From the IMG/VR virus record IMGVR_UViG_3300025117_000192, positions 1 to 29,909 of that record: a stretch of DNA of 29,909 nt. One strand, 5' to 3'. Positions 1-8,152 of the stretch are shown here, in pieces. Under the pieces are notes generated by a model. The model had not been told where the DNA came from. It did not search any database and saw nothing but the letters and a program-made list of their open reading frames with translations. The DNA is from a virus. The translations under genes were made by a program, and so were the position numbers. The first letter of the stretch is position 1. Every line of letters begins with the position of its first letter.

Positions 1-2
1 CG

Positions 3-1235
3 ATCGAGGCCACGAGGTTCTCCTCCTTTCCAGACCAGTACAAATTCCCAGGACGAGCGTCCGAAGTGATCGAGCGCGTCGGTAACTCCGTCCCTCCCCT
101 CCTCATGTTTCGCGTCGCTCAGCATATCAAGGAGAACCTCTTCATGCACCAGATCCAGAAGATGACTTCCAGCAGGAGGCCTTACGTCGAAGTGCTCGAC
201 GACCTGTGGACACGACACCTGGCCCAGCGTGAGCCAGACGCGCCGACCGTGGTTTCCCTCTTCGCGGGGGCCGGGGGCTCCTCCCTGGGGTACTCCGCTG
301 CGGGGTTCAGGGAGCTGCTCGCCGTCGAGTGGGACAAGCACGCGTGCCAGTGCCTGAGACAGAACTTCCCGGGGTTGACTGTCTACGAGGGGGACATCTC
401 GAAACTCACCACGGAGCGGGCGCTCGAGCTGGCAGGTATCACTCCGGGTGAGCTGGACGTGCTCGACGGCAGTCCACCATGCCAAAGTTTCAGCACGGCC
501 GGGAAGCGGGACATGAATGATCCGAGGGGGCAACTCTTCCGGGAGTACGTCAGGATGCTTGGCATATTCAGGCCAAAAGTTTTTGTTATGGAGAATGTCT
601 CAGGGATGGTCAAGGGCAAGATGAAGCTCATCTTCGCCGAGATCCTGCGGACGCTGCGGGGGGCAGGGTACGAGGTCGGGGCTTGGCTCCTGAACGCGAT
701 GCACTACGGCATCCCTCAGAGCAGGGAGCGCATGATCTTCGTGGGGGTCCGGTCGGACCTGGTGGGGGCCGGCCCAGGAGTACCCCCGGGATCTAGTAGG
801 GGGATCACGTTTCGGGAAGCAGTAGAAGGGTGTCCTGACGTAGGGGGGAAAGTACTTGGGGAATTTCTCCAGAGGATGGCACAGAGTCAGCCGAGGGGGC
901 TCTGGAGTAGTCATCTAGGGATCTGGCGGAGATTAAAGGGGAACGACGCCAGCTGTATGAGCACGAAATGGTGCTCCTGGGATGACACCCCGGGAACAGT
1001 CACCAAAGAATGGATTTCCCTGTCGGGGATGATTCATCCATGGCGTGAGAGATATCTGTCTGCGGGGGAAGTGAAGAGAATAGGGTCCTGGCCGGATCAA
1101 TATTTCTTTGTGGGGAAATTTGGTGATATAGTCCGGAGGGTAGGAAACTCCGTCCCTCCCCTCCTGATGGACAGGATCTCCCAGCACGTCCGCAGGGAGA
1201 TCCTCTCGAAGCTTAAACATCAGGCCCCTTTTTAG
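3..1235 (+). CDS. C5-cytosine DNA methyltransferase, tandem double-domain protein, 5' end outside window
   Basis: Methylates cytosine at C5 in DNA; in a phage this most likely protects the genome from host restriction. The frame is open from the window edge. The first ~45 codons read as the C-terminus of one methyltransferase (FPDQYKF, then the motif X-like RVGNSVPPLL). With no stop, a complete second enzyme follows: motif I FAGAGG (from base 261), motif IV PPCQ with the catalytic Cys codon at 480-482, motif VI ENV, motif VIII QSRERMIFVG, a short target recognition region, and a second RVGNSVPPLL at the end. GTG at 66 is only the first start-like codon and falls inside motif X of domain 1. 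An internal ATG at 144 with AAGGAG nine bases upstream could also yield the second enzyme alone. It converges with, and overlaps by four bases, the minus gene ending at 1232. The enzyme class is certain; the recognition sequences are unknown. Confidence 0.9.
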   Translation: MEATRFSSFPDQYKFPGRASEVIERVGNSVPPLLMFRVAQHIKENLFMHQIQKMTSSRRPYVEVLDDLWTRHLAQREPDAPTVVSLFAGAGGSSLGYSAAGFRELLAVEWDKHACQCLRQNFPGLTVYEGDISKLTTERALELAGITPGELDVLDGSPPCQSFSTAGKRDMNDPRGQLFREYVRMLGIFRPKVFVMENVSGMVKGKMKLIFAEILRTLRGAGYEVGAWLLNAMHYGIPQSRERMIFVGVRSDLVGAGPGVPPGSSRGITFREAVEGCPDVGGKVLGEFLQRMAQSQPRGLWSSHLGIWRRLKGNDASCMSTKWCSWDDTPGTVTKEWISLSGMIHPWRERYLSAGEVKRIGSWPDQYFFVGKFGDIVRRVGNSVPPLLMDRISQHVRREILSKLKHQAPF

Positions 1236-2752
1236 GCCTTCTCCTTCAGCAGGGGGATTCTCGCATACCGTCCCGCCCCATAGACGAGCTGGCCGGCCTG
1301 AGTCTGGAGCACGTCCTGCTCCCAGGGGTCGAGCTTCCCGGACTCGTGAGCGTACCGGGTAAGCGCGTTCGCGAGCGCCGCGCGGTTCACCCCGTCCAAG
1401 CTCTTCCCCGCTCCGGAGTCATCCATTTTCCACGCGGCGACCACCCCCGCGATCACGTTCTCCCGGCGACCCGGGACCGTGACGAGGTCCTGCTCCATCA
1501 TCCCCCGGATAGCGGAGGCGATGAGGATCTCCCGCACGGTCGGGACCGGGGAGTCATCCAGCACCACCGCCGAGTCCACGATCGAGTCTTCGCAGGCGAC
1601 GTCCCAGGCCCGGACGAAGTGACTGATCTTCGCGAGCGCTCCCTGGAACCCGACCCTGAACCCCTGTGCGAGCTTCTCGACACTGCCCTGGTGCCGGAGC
1701 CTGACGGTATCCTGTTCTGACTTGTCGATGACGATGAGGTTTAGACAGAGGTTGGCAGTCACTGAGGCACGACAGACGATCGACCCGCCCCCGGTGTCGT
1801 CCGTGCTCCAGGAAACGCCAGCCCGGAAGATCTCGCCGGCGACGTAGTGCTCCGGCCTGACTGTGCTGTGAAACAAGACCTCCCCGTGTGCCCTGTAGCC
1901 GTCGTACGCGACCGTGCCCCGGGCGTCCTGCGGTGCCGCCATGGCGACCGCCTCCGCGATCTGGTCCGCGTCGTACGAAGCGTACTTCGGCCCGGTGATG
2001 GCGAAGATCTCCCGCTGACCGCGGGGGCCGCGGAGCCGGAGCTGAAGCTCCTTCGCGGTCGCTCCGGGGAGCTGCTCCTCCTGCAGGCGGGTGTCGACCC
2101 AGTGGTTCACGTTCACTGCCCGGAGTGTCGGGGGGCAGTGGCTCAGGTAGGCCCCCCCGGCCGGGATGTCGAGCCGCCCGATGAGCTGCTGGAACGACCG
2201 GTGGGAGAGGTCGATCCCGATGGACTCTTTCCCGCGGGTCGTGAGTTTCCCGTCCGTCCGCAGGAAGAGGTTCGACGCCTGGACGGGGATGTCCTTCCGC
2301 CCTTCGGCCTGGACGGTCTGCGCCAGCTCCATGTGGACCACCTTCGCCGAGGGGAGGGCCTCGTACTCGAGCCGTGAGGTCCTGGCGTTCTCGACGCCGG
2401 TCTCGTTGACCCGGGTGCCTCGAGTGTAGAGGGGCTGCTTGAGGGCGAACCCGGAGTCTGCAGCCTGCGCTGCGTCGAGGGTCGACCGGATCTGCCCGGT
2501 GGTGTCCACGTGTCCTTCACCGCGGGGGACGGGTGCGATGGGTCCGTCCTTGATCGGTGCAGGAGTACGTTCCGGGTGGTAAAGGTCGAATTTTGGATCG
2601 CGAGGGATCGGGGGGAGGTCAGGAACAGGTACGGGATCCATTGTGGTGATGGACGGGCGGATGCCTGTGAGCTTGTGCAGGCGCTCAGCCTCCGCCATTG
2701 GATTCCCCTCAACCTCGACTACCTGCGTTCCTGCTGTGATTCGAAATTTCAT
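1232..2752 (-). CDS. DUF932-like phage protein (506 aa)
   Basis: Function unknown. The N-terminal ~110 residues are a Pro-rich linker (many P in residues 40-85) after a short beta-like start. The C-terminal two thirds resemble the DUF932 / phage-plasmid-like protein family: a FLRTDGKL stretch, a middle LRLRGPRG segment, a Gly-rich turn followed by VCRASVTANLCLNL, and then a RHQGSV motif where that family has its RxxCxN...RHxG signature. The assignment is by pattern memory, not by search. I chose ATG at 2752 because AAGGAG lies seven bases upstream; the longer frame would start at a TTG that overlaps this ribosome binding site. It is the second gene of a minus transcription unit whose promoter is at 2910-2938, directly behind a 31-codon gene, and it runs convergently into the methyltransferase gene. 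Confidence 0.75.
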   Translation of the reverse strand: MKFRITAGTQVVEVEGNPMAEAERLHKLTGIRPSITTMDPVPVPDLPPIPRDPKFDLYHPERTPAPIKDGPIAPVPRGEGHVDTTGQIRSTLDAAQAADSGFALKQPLYTRGTRVNETGVENARTSRLEYEALPSAKVVHMELAQTVQAEGRKDIPVQASNLFLRTDGKLTTRGKESIGIDLSHRSFQQLIGRLDIPAGGAYLSHCPPTLRAVNVNHWVDTRLQEEQLPGATAKELQLRLRGPRGQREIFAITGPKYASYDADQIAEAVAMAAPQDARGTVAYDGYRAHGEVLFHSTVRPEHYVAGEIFRAGVSWSTDDTGGGSIVCRASVTANLCLNLIVIDKSEQDTVRLRHQGSVEKLAQGFRVGFQGALAKISHFVRAWDVACEDSIVDSAVVLDDSPVPTVREILIASAIRGMMEQDLVTVPGRRENVIAGVVAAWKMDDSGAGKSLDGVNRAALANALTRYAHESGKLDPWEQDVLQTQAGQLVYGAGRYARIPLLKEKA

Positions 2753-2763
2753 TTTCCGCTCCT

Positions 2764-2859
2764 TCAATTGATGCCCGTGAGGGCTCCGACCGCGTCCAGA
2801 AGAGAGATGAACCCGTAGGTTCCCAGGGAGATCAAGCTGAGCCAGAAGAGTCGTTTCAT
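2764..2859 (-). CDS. 31-aa membrane micropeptide
   Basis: A 32-codon frame starting MKRLFWLSLISLG and ending LTGIN. Two basic residues at positions 2-3 are followed by a mostly hydrophobic run to about residue 27 with a single Asp, consistent with one membrane-spanning segment, N-terminus inside. TGAGGAT precedes the ATG by six bases. It is the first gene behind the minus promoter at 2910-2938, and its stop is 11 bases from the ATG of the next gene, so the two are likely co-translated. Function unknown; it could be a small membrane effector, a lysis-related peptide, or simply a leader that couples translation of the following gene. Confidence 0.6.
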   Translation of the reverse strand: MKRLFWLSLISLGTYGFISLLDAVGALTGIN

Positions 2860-2909
2860 TTCTGTATCCTCAGTAAGAAAAGTTCAAATCAATCTCAAAT
2901 CTTGTATCC

Positions 2910-2938
2910 AGTATAATCAGTATAAAAAGGTCAGTCAA
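2910..2938 (-). promoter_or_regulatory. sigma-70-type promoter for the minus cassette 2859-1232
   Basis: Read on the minus strand: -35 TTGACT (2938-2933), 17-base spacer, -10 TATACT (2915-2910). It lies about 50 bases before the micropeptide start and is flanked upstream by the AATAATTCAC box of the divergent promoter. Confidence 0.7.
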
Positions 2939-2940
2939 GA

Positions 2941-2984
2941 AAATAATTCACAAAATCGATCTTTTTTTCACGGGTGGCTATACT
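2941..2984 (+). promoter_or_regulatory. late-type promoter for terL (box + TCG + TATACT)
   Basis: AAATAATTCACA at 2941-2952, TCGATC at 2956-2961, a 17-base spacer, and TATACT at 2979-2984. This matches four other copies in the window (5304, 21888, 23451, 28585). The ATG of terL is only six bases past the -10, so the transcript would be leaderless or nearly so unless the true start codon lies downstream. Confidence 0.6.
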
Positions 2985-2990
2985 GCGCAC

Positions 2991-4682
2991 ATGCGAGACT
3001 CTCAGCAGGCACTCTCCCAGGTACAGATGGCTCGGGCCAGGCGCTCTCCCCTCGTCGACCGGCAGTACCTCTACCACCCCGACCGCTACCTCCCCGAGGT
3101 GCTCGGGATCACCTCCCGCGTCGGGGGCGGGCAGTTCGTCCGGGACGTCGCCGCGTCGTGGCTCCACATGCACCAGCGGGAGGCGCACCGGGGGGGTCGA
3201 CCGTGGCCCCGCAGGGACGACATCCCGGACTGGGACGGCTCGAGCATCATCCCGAACGTGTTCTGCTTACAGGGGTCACACAAGTGGGGAAAATCTGTCG
3301 AGGTGTCTGGCTTGCTCCTGTGGTCCTACCACGTCTCCAGCAGGATAATGGGGTGCGTCTACGCCCCAAAGATCGACCAGGCGAGCGCGATAACCTGGAG
3401 GTACATCGACGGGTGCCTCGACGGTCGCTGGGGAGGGGATATGTGCAGGCTCAAGTCTGTTCGCCTGGCGCGAGGCGGTGGCAGCAAGTCTCCCAACTTG
3501 ACCCTAGGGCTGGACCGGATAGTCAAGACTCAGGCCACGGAGCACGGTGTGAGCGTCCAGGGTGCTCACGAGTCCGTGGGTGTCCACGTCTTCGAAGAGG
3601 CGGAGGGCATCGACGGGAAGGACATCTACGACGCGGTGCTCGGCCTCGTCGCGGACGGCATCAGCCTCTGGTTCCTGTGTGCGAACCCTGCCTCGAGCAG
3701 TTCAGACTTCGCCAAGCTCTCAGGGGACAGGGTCCGCAGGTACGAGCTGAGCGCGTTCGACCACCCGAACGTGTCGACGGGGGAGGTGGTCGTGCCCGGG
3801 GCCGTGACGCGGGAGTGGATCGAGGCGCAGCTCTCCGGGAAGTCAGCCTGGGCCGTGCGGGTGGATGGGCCGGACCCCGACCGTGCCGCGTTCGAGCTGC
3901 CGTGGCGTGCTGGCGAGTGGTGGGCGCCGCGCCCTCCTTGGTGGTGGCGCGTGTGGGGGACACCCCCACCGACGACCGCTGCGGACGCTGTTGTCTCCTC
4001 TGCCGTGCTCCGGCAGGCGTCGAAGCGAGACGCCGGGGCGATCTTCCAGGCGTCGTCCCCCTCCCGCGCGACGATCGGGGTGGACTGCGCCAGGGGAGGG
4101 GAGGACTCCGGCTGGGTCGCGCGTCGCTGGTGCGGGTGCCTCGAGATGCGCTATCCCATCCACGATAGAAACACGGGGGCTTACGTCGGCGCGGTCGTCT
4201 CCGAGCTGGAGGAGCTGCTCCGGGGCGGGTGCCGAGAGGTGGAGGTCAGGGTCGACGCGGGGGGAGGGTTCGGGGCCTGGGTGGACGAGCTGCGTTCTTT
4301 GGGCTCGGTTTTAGACCTGTTCCCGGACGGTGCTCGGGTGATAGAGTGCCACTTCGGGGGGAGGGCGTACGACCAGGAGATCGGGGCGGACTGGGCATCG
4401 TGCGCGTACCTGGACGCGGGGGAGGATATCCGTGAGCTGGCCGTTGTGGGCTTCGACCCGGAGCTGGAAGAGGACCTCTGTTCGCGCAAGGTCCGGTGGG
4501 TCGTGCGCTCGGACGGGGATGAGAAGAGGGACGTCCGGCAGCTCGAGCGCAAAGAGGAGTTCAGGCGACGTATCGGCCGGAGTCCGGACCGGGGGGACGC
4601 CGCCGCGCTCGCGTGCGCTCGCTGGCCGCAGGGCAGTTCTAAGGGAGGGGTCGCGGACGCTTATGGTCGGGGGAGGCGTTGA
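2991..4682 (+). CDS. terL: Terminase large subunit (DNA packaging ATPase/nuclease)
   Basis: Motor that cuts the genome and pumps it into the prohead through the portal. ATPase half: Walker A GSHKWGKS (residues 95-102), Walker B VHVFEEAE (198-205), and a coupling motif with NP (LCANPAS, 229-235). Nuclease half: RNase H-like acidic positions in GVDCARGGED (about Asp365), EVRVDAGGG (Asp422) and the C-terminal RSPDRGDAAAL (Asp533/Asp536). The 563-aa length is normal for the family. No clear ribosome binding site precedes ATG 2991, and the -10 of its promoter is six bases away, so translation may be leaderless or start at Met13. The end overlaps the convergent minus gene 4661-4876 by 22 bases. No small terminase subunit is in the window. 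Confidence 0.95.
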   Translation: MRDSQQALSQVQMARARRSPLVDRQYLYHPDRYLPEVLGITSRVGGGQFVRDVAASWLHMHQREAHRGGRPWPRRDDIPDWDGSSIIPNVFCLQGSHKWGKSVEVSGLLLWSYHVSSRIMGCVYAPKIDQASAITWRYIDGCLDGRWGGDMCRLKSVRLARGGGSKSPNLTLGLDRIVKTQATEHGVSVQGAHESVGVHVFEEAEGIDGKDIYDAVLGLVADGISLWFLCANPASSSSDFAKLSGDRVRRYELSAFDHPNVSTGEVVVPGAVTREWIEAQLSGKSAWAVRVDGPDPDRAAFELPWRAGEWWAPRPPWWWRVWGTPPPTTAADAVVSSAVLRQASKRDAGAIFQASSPSRATIGVDCARGGEDSGWVARRWCGCLEMRYPIHDRNTGAYVGAVVSELEELLRGGCREVEVRVDAGGGFGAWVDELRSLGSVLDLFPDGARVIECHFGGRAYDQEIGADWASCAYLDAGEDIRELAVVGFDPELEEDLCSRKVRWVVRSDGDEKRDVRQLERKEEFRRRIGRSPDRGDAAALACARWPQGSSKGGVADAYGRGRR

Positions 4683-4876
4683 TTTTCTGCAGTAGCCTCC
4701 AGCTCTTGTCTGTTGATCTTTTGCCACTCGCGAAATTCATCAAAATGGGGATTCAGGTAGCGACCTTGTTCGATTTCTGGGCACGTAGAACAGAGCAATA
4801 CCTTGAAGCGCAGATCGTTGTCTTTGCTCGAAATCAGAGTGAATCTACAACCGCAAGACTGCCAAAAGGTTCTCAT
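4661..4876 (-). CDS. Small protein with possible zinc ribbon (71 aa)
   Basis: Function unknown. CGC at residues 8-10 and CSTC at 29-32 give two cysteine pairs spaced like a small zinc ribbon; the rest is charged with a basic, Pro-containing tail. The start ATG 4876 has AAAGGA about eight bases upstream, inside the end of the preceding gene (stop at 4881), indicating translational coupling. Its last 22 bases overlap the 3' end of terL on the other strand. Base composition is less GC-rich than terL. Second gene of the cassette transcribed from the promoter at 5274-5302. Confidence 0.65.
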   Translation of the reverse strand: MRTFWQSCGCRFTLISSKDNDLRFKVLLCSTCPEIEQGRYLNPHFDEFREWQKINRQELEATAENQRLPRP

Positions 4877-4880
4877 CGTT

Positions 4881-5246
4881 TCATTTCCTTTCGTTGAGTC
4901 GAGACTCTACCTCCGCGATGGCCTTGACGCAGGATATCCCGAAGAGCCCTTTTGCGAACTCGAACCCTTCCCACCGCTTCCCCCCGGGGTCGCAGTCCTT
5001 GACGTGCTGCGCGAGGATCCCCTGGAGCTGGTAGAGCGCTGTCTCGTCCGCCGTCTTGCGCGCTTCCTGCCTCGAGGGGAGGTCTCCGAGCCCGTCGACG
5101 GGTCGCAGGCTGTAGCTCGAGTACCAGCACTCGTGACCGTCGTCGTGCCTGACGAGGGCGTCGCACATCTGCTCGGTCAGGGGTTCCCACTGGATGACTA
5201 CCCCTTCGCGAGGCTCCATCCAGGGCTTGACTCTGCGTCCTACCAT
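4881..5246 (-). CDS. Hypothetical protein (121 aa)
   Basis: Not recognised. It begins MVGRRVKPW and has a Trp/Cys/Tyr-rich middle (HECWYSSYSL), then a helical C-terminal half ending in ESRLNERK. The frame is open to an ATG at 5273, but that codon abuts the -10 hexamer of the promoter and would precede any transcript. ATG 5246 has TTGGAGGTG seven bases upstream and is chosen. First gene of a two-gene minus cassette inserted between terL and portal. Confidence 0.7.
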   Translation of the reverse strand: MVGRRVKPWMEPREGVVIQWEPLTEQMCDALVRHDDGHECWYSSYSLRPVDGLGDLPSRQEARKTADETALYQLQGILAQHVKDCDPGGKRWEGFEFAKGLFGISCVKAIAEVESRLNERK

Positions 5247-5273
5247 AGACACCTCCAAAAATAGACTGCTCAT

Positions 5274-5302
5274 ACTATAATCAACCCCACTAGAAAAATC
5301 AA
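5274..5302 (-). promoter_or_regulatory. sigma-70-type promoter for minus cassette 5246-4661
   Basis: On the minus strand: -35 TTGATT (5302-5297), 17-base spacer, -10 TATAGT (5279-5274). The next A/T-rich bases upstream form the shared AATAATTCAC box. Confidence 0.7.
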
Positions 5303-5303
5303 C

Positions 5304-5346
5304 AAATAATTCACAGCTCGGAAAAATAATCGAGATAGTCTACACT
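5304..5346 (+). promoter_or_regulatory. late-type promoter for portal operon
   Basis: An 18-base block AAATAATTCACAGCTCGG (5304-5321) containing TCGGAA (5318-5323), then 17 bases, then TACACT (5341-5346). The block is identical to the copy at 28585 and one base different from the copy at 21888. The portal ATG follows 23 bases after the -10. Confidence 0.65.
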
Positions 5347-5369
5347 GCGACCAGAGGAGATCAACGATC

Positions 5370-6962
5370 ATGGGTTGGTACAACAGCTATTTTGGGATCG
5401 GGACGACGTCCCACGCGATCGGGTACACGACGTTCACCCTGCGGACACGGTTCGACCGGGCACTGCTCGAGGCGTTGTTCAGGCAGAACGGCGTCGCCCG
5501 GAAGATCATCACGAGGATGCCGTTCGACGCGACGCGGGAGGGGTGGACGAGGTACGACGGGATAGACGAAGATCTGTCCAAGGTGCTCGCGAAAGAGGAG
5601 CGCAGACTCCGAGTCGGGCGCGTCATGACCGACGCCCTGGTCTACGAGAGAGAGTTCGGGGGGGCCGCGGTCGTGCTCGACGTGGACGACGGGCTCAACC
5701 CCTGGGAACCCCTCGACGCGTCGCGCGTTCGGCAGGTGCGAAAACTCACAGCGCGTCATCGCTGGGAACTCTGGCCGAACACGTTCAGGGGTGGGAACTA
5801 CGCGGACCCGGAGACGTACCAGGTCACGCCTGACGACGGGAGTCCGACGCAGGTCGTGCACGTCTCCAGGATGCTCCTCTTCCCGGGGGAGTCCAGCTCG
5901 GACCAGGCCCGGATCGAGTGCTGGGGTTGGGGTGACCCCGTGCTCGAGACGGTCTGGGAGGAGATCCGGAACGTCGGGATCTCCGACTCCGGCGTGATAG
6001 AGTACCTCCTCCAGCTCAGCGTCCCGTTCCTGAAGGTGAAAAAATGGTGGGAGCTCATCGCGGGGAAGGACGGGAAGACTGCGGCCTCGACTATGCTCGA
6101 GGAATTCCGCCAGCGACTCAGCCTGTTCCGTCTCGCTGTGCTCGATTCTGAGGACGATGTCCAGCGCCTCAACGCTGCGGTGTCCGGGATCTCTGAGATC
6201 CTGGAGCACCAGAAGTCCCAGGTCTCGGCCGTGACAGACTACCCACAGACGCTCCTCTACGGGCGCAGCCCCGAGGGGATGAACGCGACCGGGCTCTCGG
6301 ACCTGGAGCTTTACTACGGGATCGTCCGGGCGAAGTGCCAGGAAGACAGGCTCCGGGACCCGATCGAGCAGCTCTACTCCATCATGGTCCACTGTCCTGT
6401 CTGGGGGGGCGGCGCAGTTACGAATCCTCTCCCACAGGAAGTCAGGGACCAGGATCCCGAAATCGAGTTCAGGCCTCTCTGGGTTCCTAGGGAGCTAGAA
6501 CGGGCTCAAGTCGAGGGGACACGTGCCACGGCCCGGAGCACGTACGCGGCGCTCGGTTGGATCGACCCAGACGAGGGTCGGAAATTACTCGAGCAGGACG
6601 GCATCCTCGAGCCGCCGTCCGTGGACGAGTTCGACACGGGAGAGGAACCGGAGCCTGAAGAGGCGAACCCTCTCACGCCTCCTCAGGAGGTCTCCGACGC
6701 GGTGAGTCTGGGAATCCTCCGGGCGCGTCGCGCGGGGCAGTCCGTCCCCGGGTGGGAGGAGTCCGTCGCTCGGGCGATAGCGGGGGGTCGTGCGATCACC
6801 CGGTCGCAGGCGACGCAGCTCCGGATCATGCTGCAGGACGAGACGGAAGGGCTTAGGGAATACTTCGGCGGTGACGTCACGCTCGAGTGGCTCCGGTCGC
6901 TCTCTGTGGTCCAGGCTGTTGCTCCTGCACATGCCTTCGCGCCCACCCTGCCGGAGGTGTAA
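5370..6962 (+). CDS. Portal protein (DUF1073-like)
   Basis: Forms the dodecameric ring at the head vertex through which DNA enters and to which the neck attaches. The N-terminal region carries the family-like LLEALFRQNGVARKII...FDATREGW (residues ~30-60), where arriving residues 'become' the clip/stem core; the region around 190-330 with KSQVSAVTDYPQTLLYGRSP is also typical of this portal type. Length 530 aa is normal. The C-terminal ~100 residues (acidic EEPEPEEANP, then a helical end) look like a tail extension. GAGGAGATC lies upstream of the ATG. Directly followed by the Mu F-like gene, two bases after the stop, the usual portal-minor head protein pair. Confidence 0.88.
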   Translation: MGWYNSYFGIGTTSHAIGYTTFTLRTRFDRALLEALFRQNGVARKIITRMPFDATREGWTRYDGIDEDLSKVLAKEERRLRVGRVMTDALVYEREFGGAAVVLDVDDGLNPWEPLDASRVRQVRKLTARHRWELWPNTFRGGNYADPETYQVTPDDGSPTQVVHVSRMLLFPGESSSDQARIECWGWGDPVLETVWEEIRNVGISDSGVIEYLLQLSVPFLKVKKWWELIAGKDGKTAASTMLEEFRQRLSLFRLAVLDSEDDVQRLNAAVSGISEILEHQKSQVSAVTDYPQTLLYGRSPEGMNATGLSDLELYYGIVRAKCQEDRLRDPIEQLYSIMVHCPVWGGGAVTNPLPQEVRDQDPEIEFRPLWVPRELERAQVEGTRATARSTYAALGWIDPDEGRKLLEQDGILEPPSVDEFDTGEEPEPEEANPLTPPQEVSDAVSLGILRARRAGQSVPGWEESVARAIAGGRAITRSQATQLRIMLQDETEGLREYFGGDVTLEWLRSLSVVQAVAPAHAFAPTLPEV

Positions 6963-6964
6963 CC

Positions 6965-7903
6965 GTGCCAGTGTCCCCTCTCCAGCAAGTTCTCCGGGCC
7001 TTCAAAATCCAGCGGAAGCGCGTCCCGAAATTCGGGCCGTACAAAGTCGCCGGGTCCGCGAAGCGCCTGGCCGAGCGCAGGCTCGTCGCCGTCGTGCGTG
7101 AGCTAGTCAGAGTGCTCGAGACTGACGCGATGGCGCTCCTGCCGCAGACCAGGGTGGACGCGGACCCCCTGCCCGACGTCCGAGGTGTCTTGAATTCCAG
7201 GACGACGCTCTACACGCGGCGCGCTCAGGCACAGATCGACCCCATCTTGCAGGAGGGGGAGCGCGAGCAGCGGGGGGCCGAGAAGCGCGTCGTGTCCCCC
7301 CTCGGGCTCGACGTGCTCGGGTCCGAGCCCTGGCTCAAGAAAGAGCTTGCGTCAAGGGGAAAGGATTTCAGCGAGCTGTGCGTCGACCTGACCCGGGAGA
7401 CGGAGCGGCGTATCGCCTCCGCCGCGCTCGAGACGCTAGAGAAGGGCCGCCCCCGTGAGTGGCTGCGTCGTCAGATACGAGAGGCCGGGGGCATAGAGGA
7501 GCGCCGCGCGAAGTTCATCGCCCGCGACCAGGTGGGGAAACTCCAGGGGGCGCTGCACGAGAACAGGCAGCGCGACCTAGGGATAGACAGCTACATCTGG
7601 AGGAACAGTCGGGACGAGCGCGTCGCCGGGAATCCTAACGGAGCGTACCCGGACCCGGACTCTGAGTCTACGACGCACGGGAATCACTGGGAGCGGGAGG
7701 GGAGACGTTTTCTGTGGACGAAGTCGGGGGGGAGGTTGGTCGAGGTGCTTTCAGACGGGAAGACTCGAGCGACTGAGTTCGCGGACGGCCACCCAGGCGA
7801 TCCGATTCAGTGCAGGTGCTTTGCCGAGCCGGTCATCGCTGGGTTGGAAGATCTGCAGCAGCTCGACAGGGAGGCACCTATCGCGAGGGAGTACAAGGGG
7901 TGA
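6965..7903 (+). CDS. Mu gpF / SPP1 gp7-like minor head protein
   Basis: Minor capsid protein that sits at the portal vertex and is needed for head morphogenesis. The C-terminal part shows the family signature: WRNSRDERV (around residue 210), then HGNHWEREGR, and near the end HPGDPIQCRCFAEPVI, the PGxxxxCRC element that closes Mu F domains. No toxin domain follows it; the protein ends soon after. The frame is open further upstream inside portal, but GTG 6965 is preceded by GGAGGTG and gives 312 aa, the expected size. It ends just before the convergent minus gene ending at 7906. Confidence 0.88.
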   Translation: MPVSPLQQVLRAFKIQRKRVPKFGPYKVAGSAKRLAERRLVAVVRELVRVLETDAMALLPQTRVDADPLPDVRGVLNSRTTLYTRRAQAQIDPILQEGEREQRGAEKRVVSPLGLDVLGSEPWLKKELASRGKDFSELCVDLTRETERRIASAALETLEKGRPREWLRRQIREAGGIEERRAKFIARDQVGKLQGALHENRQRDLGIDSYIWRNSRDERVAGNPNGAYPDPDSESTTHGNHWEREGRRFLWTKSGGRLVEVLSDGKTRATEFADGHPGDPIQCRCFAEPVIAGLEDLQQLDREAPIAREYKG

Positions 7904-7905
7904 TG

Positions 7906-8142
7906 CTAGAATGTCGTACGAATCTGGATGTCAAGCTCTTTCAGGGCTTTCTCTGGTGATCTTTCCCACGGACCTTTGATAGGGTAGTCCAGGGAGTAGT
8001 CTCCCCACTCTTCTGCATGGTATAGGAAGGTGATTCCCTCTGGAGATGGGATGCTGTGACCTATTCGAATGATCCTCCGTGTCTTTGAGACTCTTGCGAT
8101 ATAATCACCAGTACTACAGTTTTTCTCCCATACATAATGCAT
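7906..8142 (-). CDS. Hypothetical small protein (78 aa)
   Basis: Not recognised. Begins MHYVWEKN and contains IGHSIPSPEGITFLYHAEEWGDYSL; the C-terminus is a short amphipathic helix. A GTG at 8151 is in frame, but ATG 8142 has GAGGTG seven bases upstream and is preferred. Noticeably AT-richer than its neighbours, with A/T-ending codons common, so it may be a recent arrival. Last gene of the minus operon that starts with the sliding clamp; its start lies 11 bases beyond the stop of the preceding gene. Confidence 0.65.
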   Translation of the reverse strand: MHYVWEKNCSTGDYIARVSKTRRIIRIGHSIPSPEGITFLYHAEEWGDYSLDYPIKGPWERSPEKALKELDIQIRTTF

Positions 8143-8152
8143 AGATTCCACC

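Noticed and set aside
1222-1239. AGGCC...GGCCT inverted repeat at the convergent methyltransferase/DUF932 junction
   Set aside because: Only five base pairs and no T-run after the stem on either strand, so it is not a confident terminator.
3158-4168. Alternative + frame within terL (336 codons)
   Set aside because: Arg/Gly-rich shadow; the terL frame has all catalytic motifs.
5361-6392. Long open frame on the minus strand (343 codons) opposite portal
   Set aside because: Antisense shadow of the well-supported portal gene, with biased composition and no start signals.
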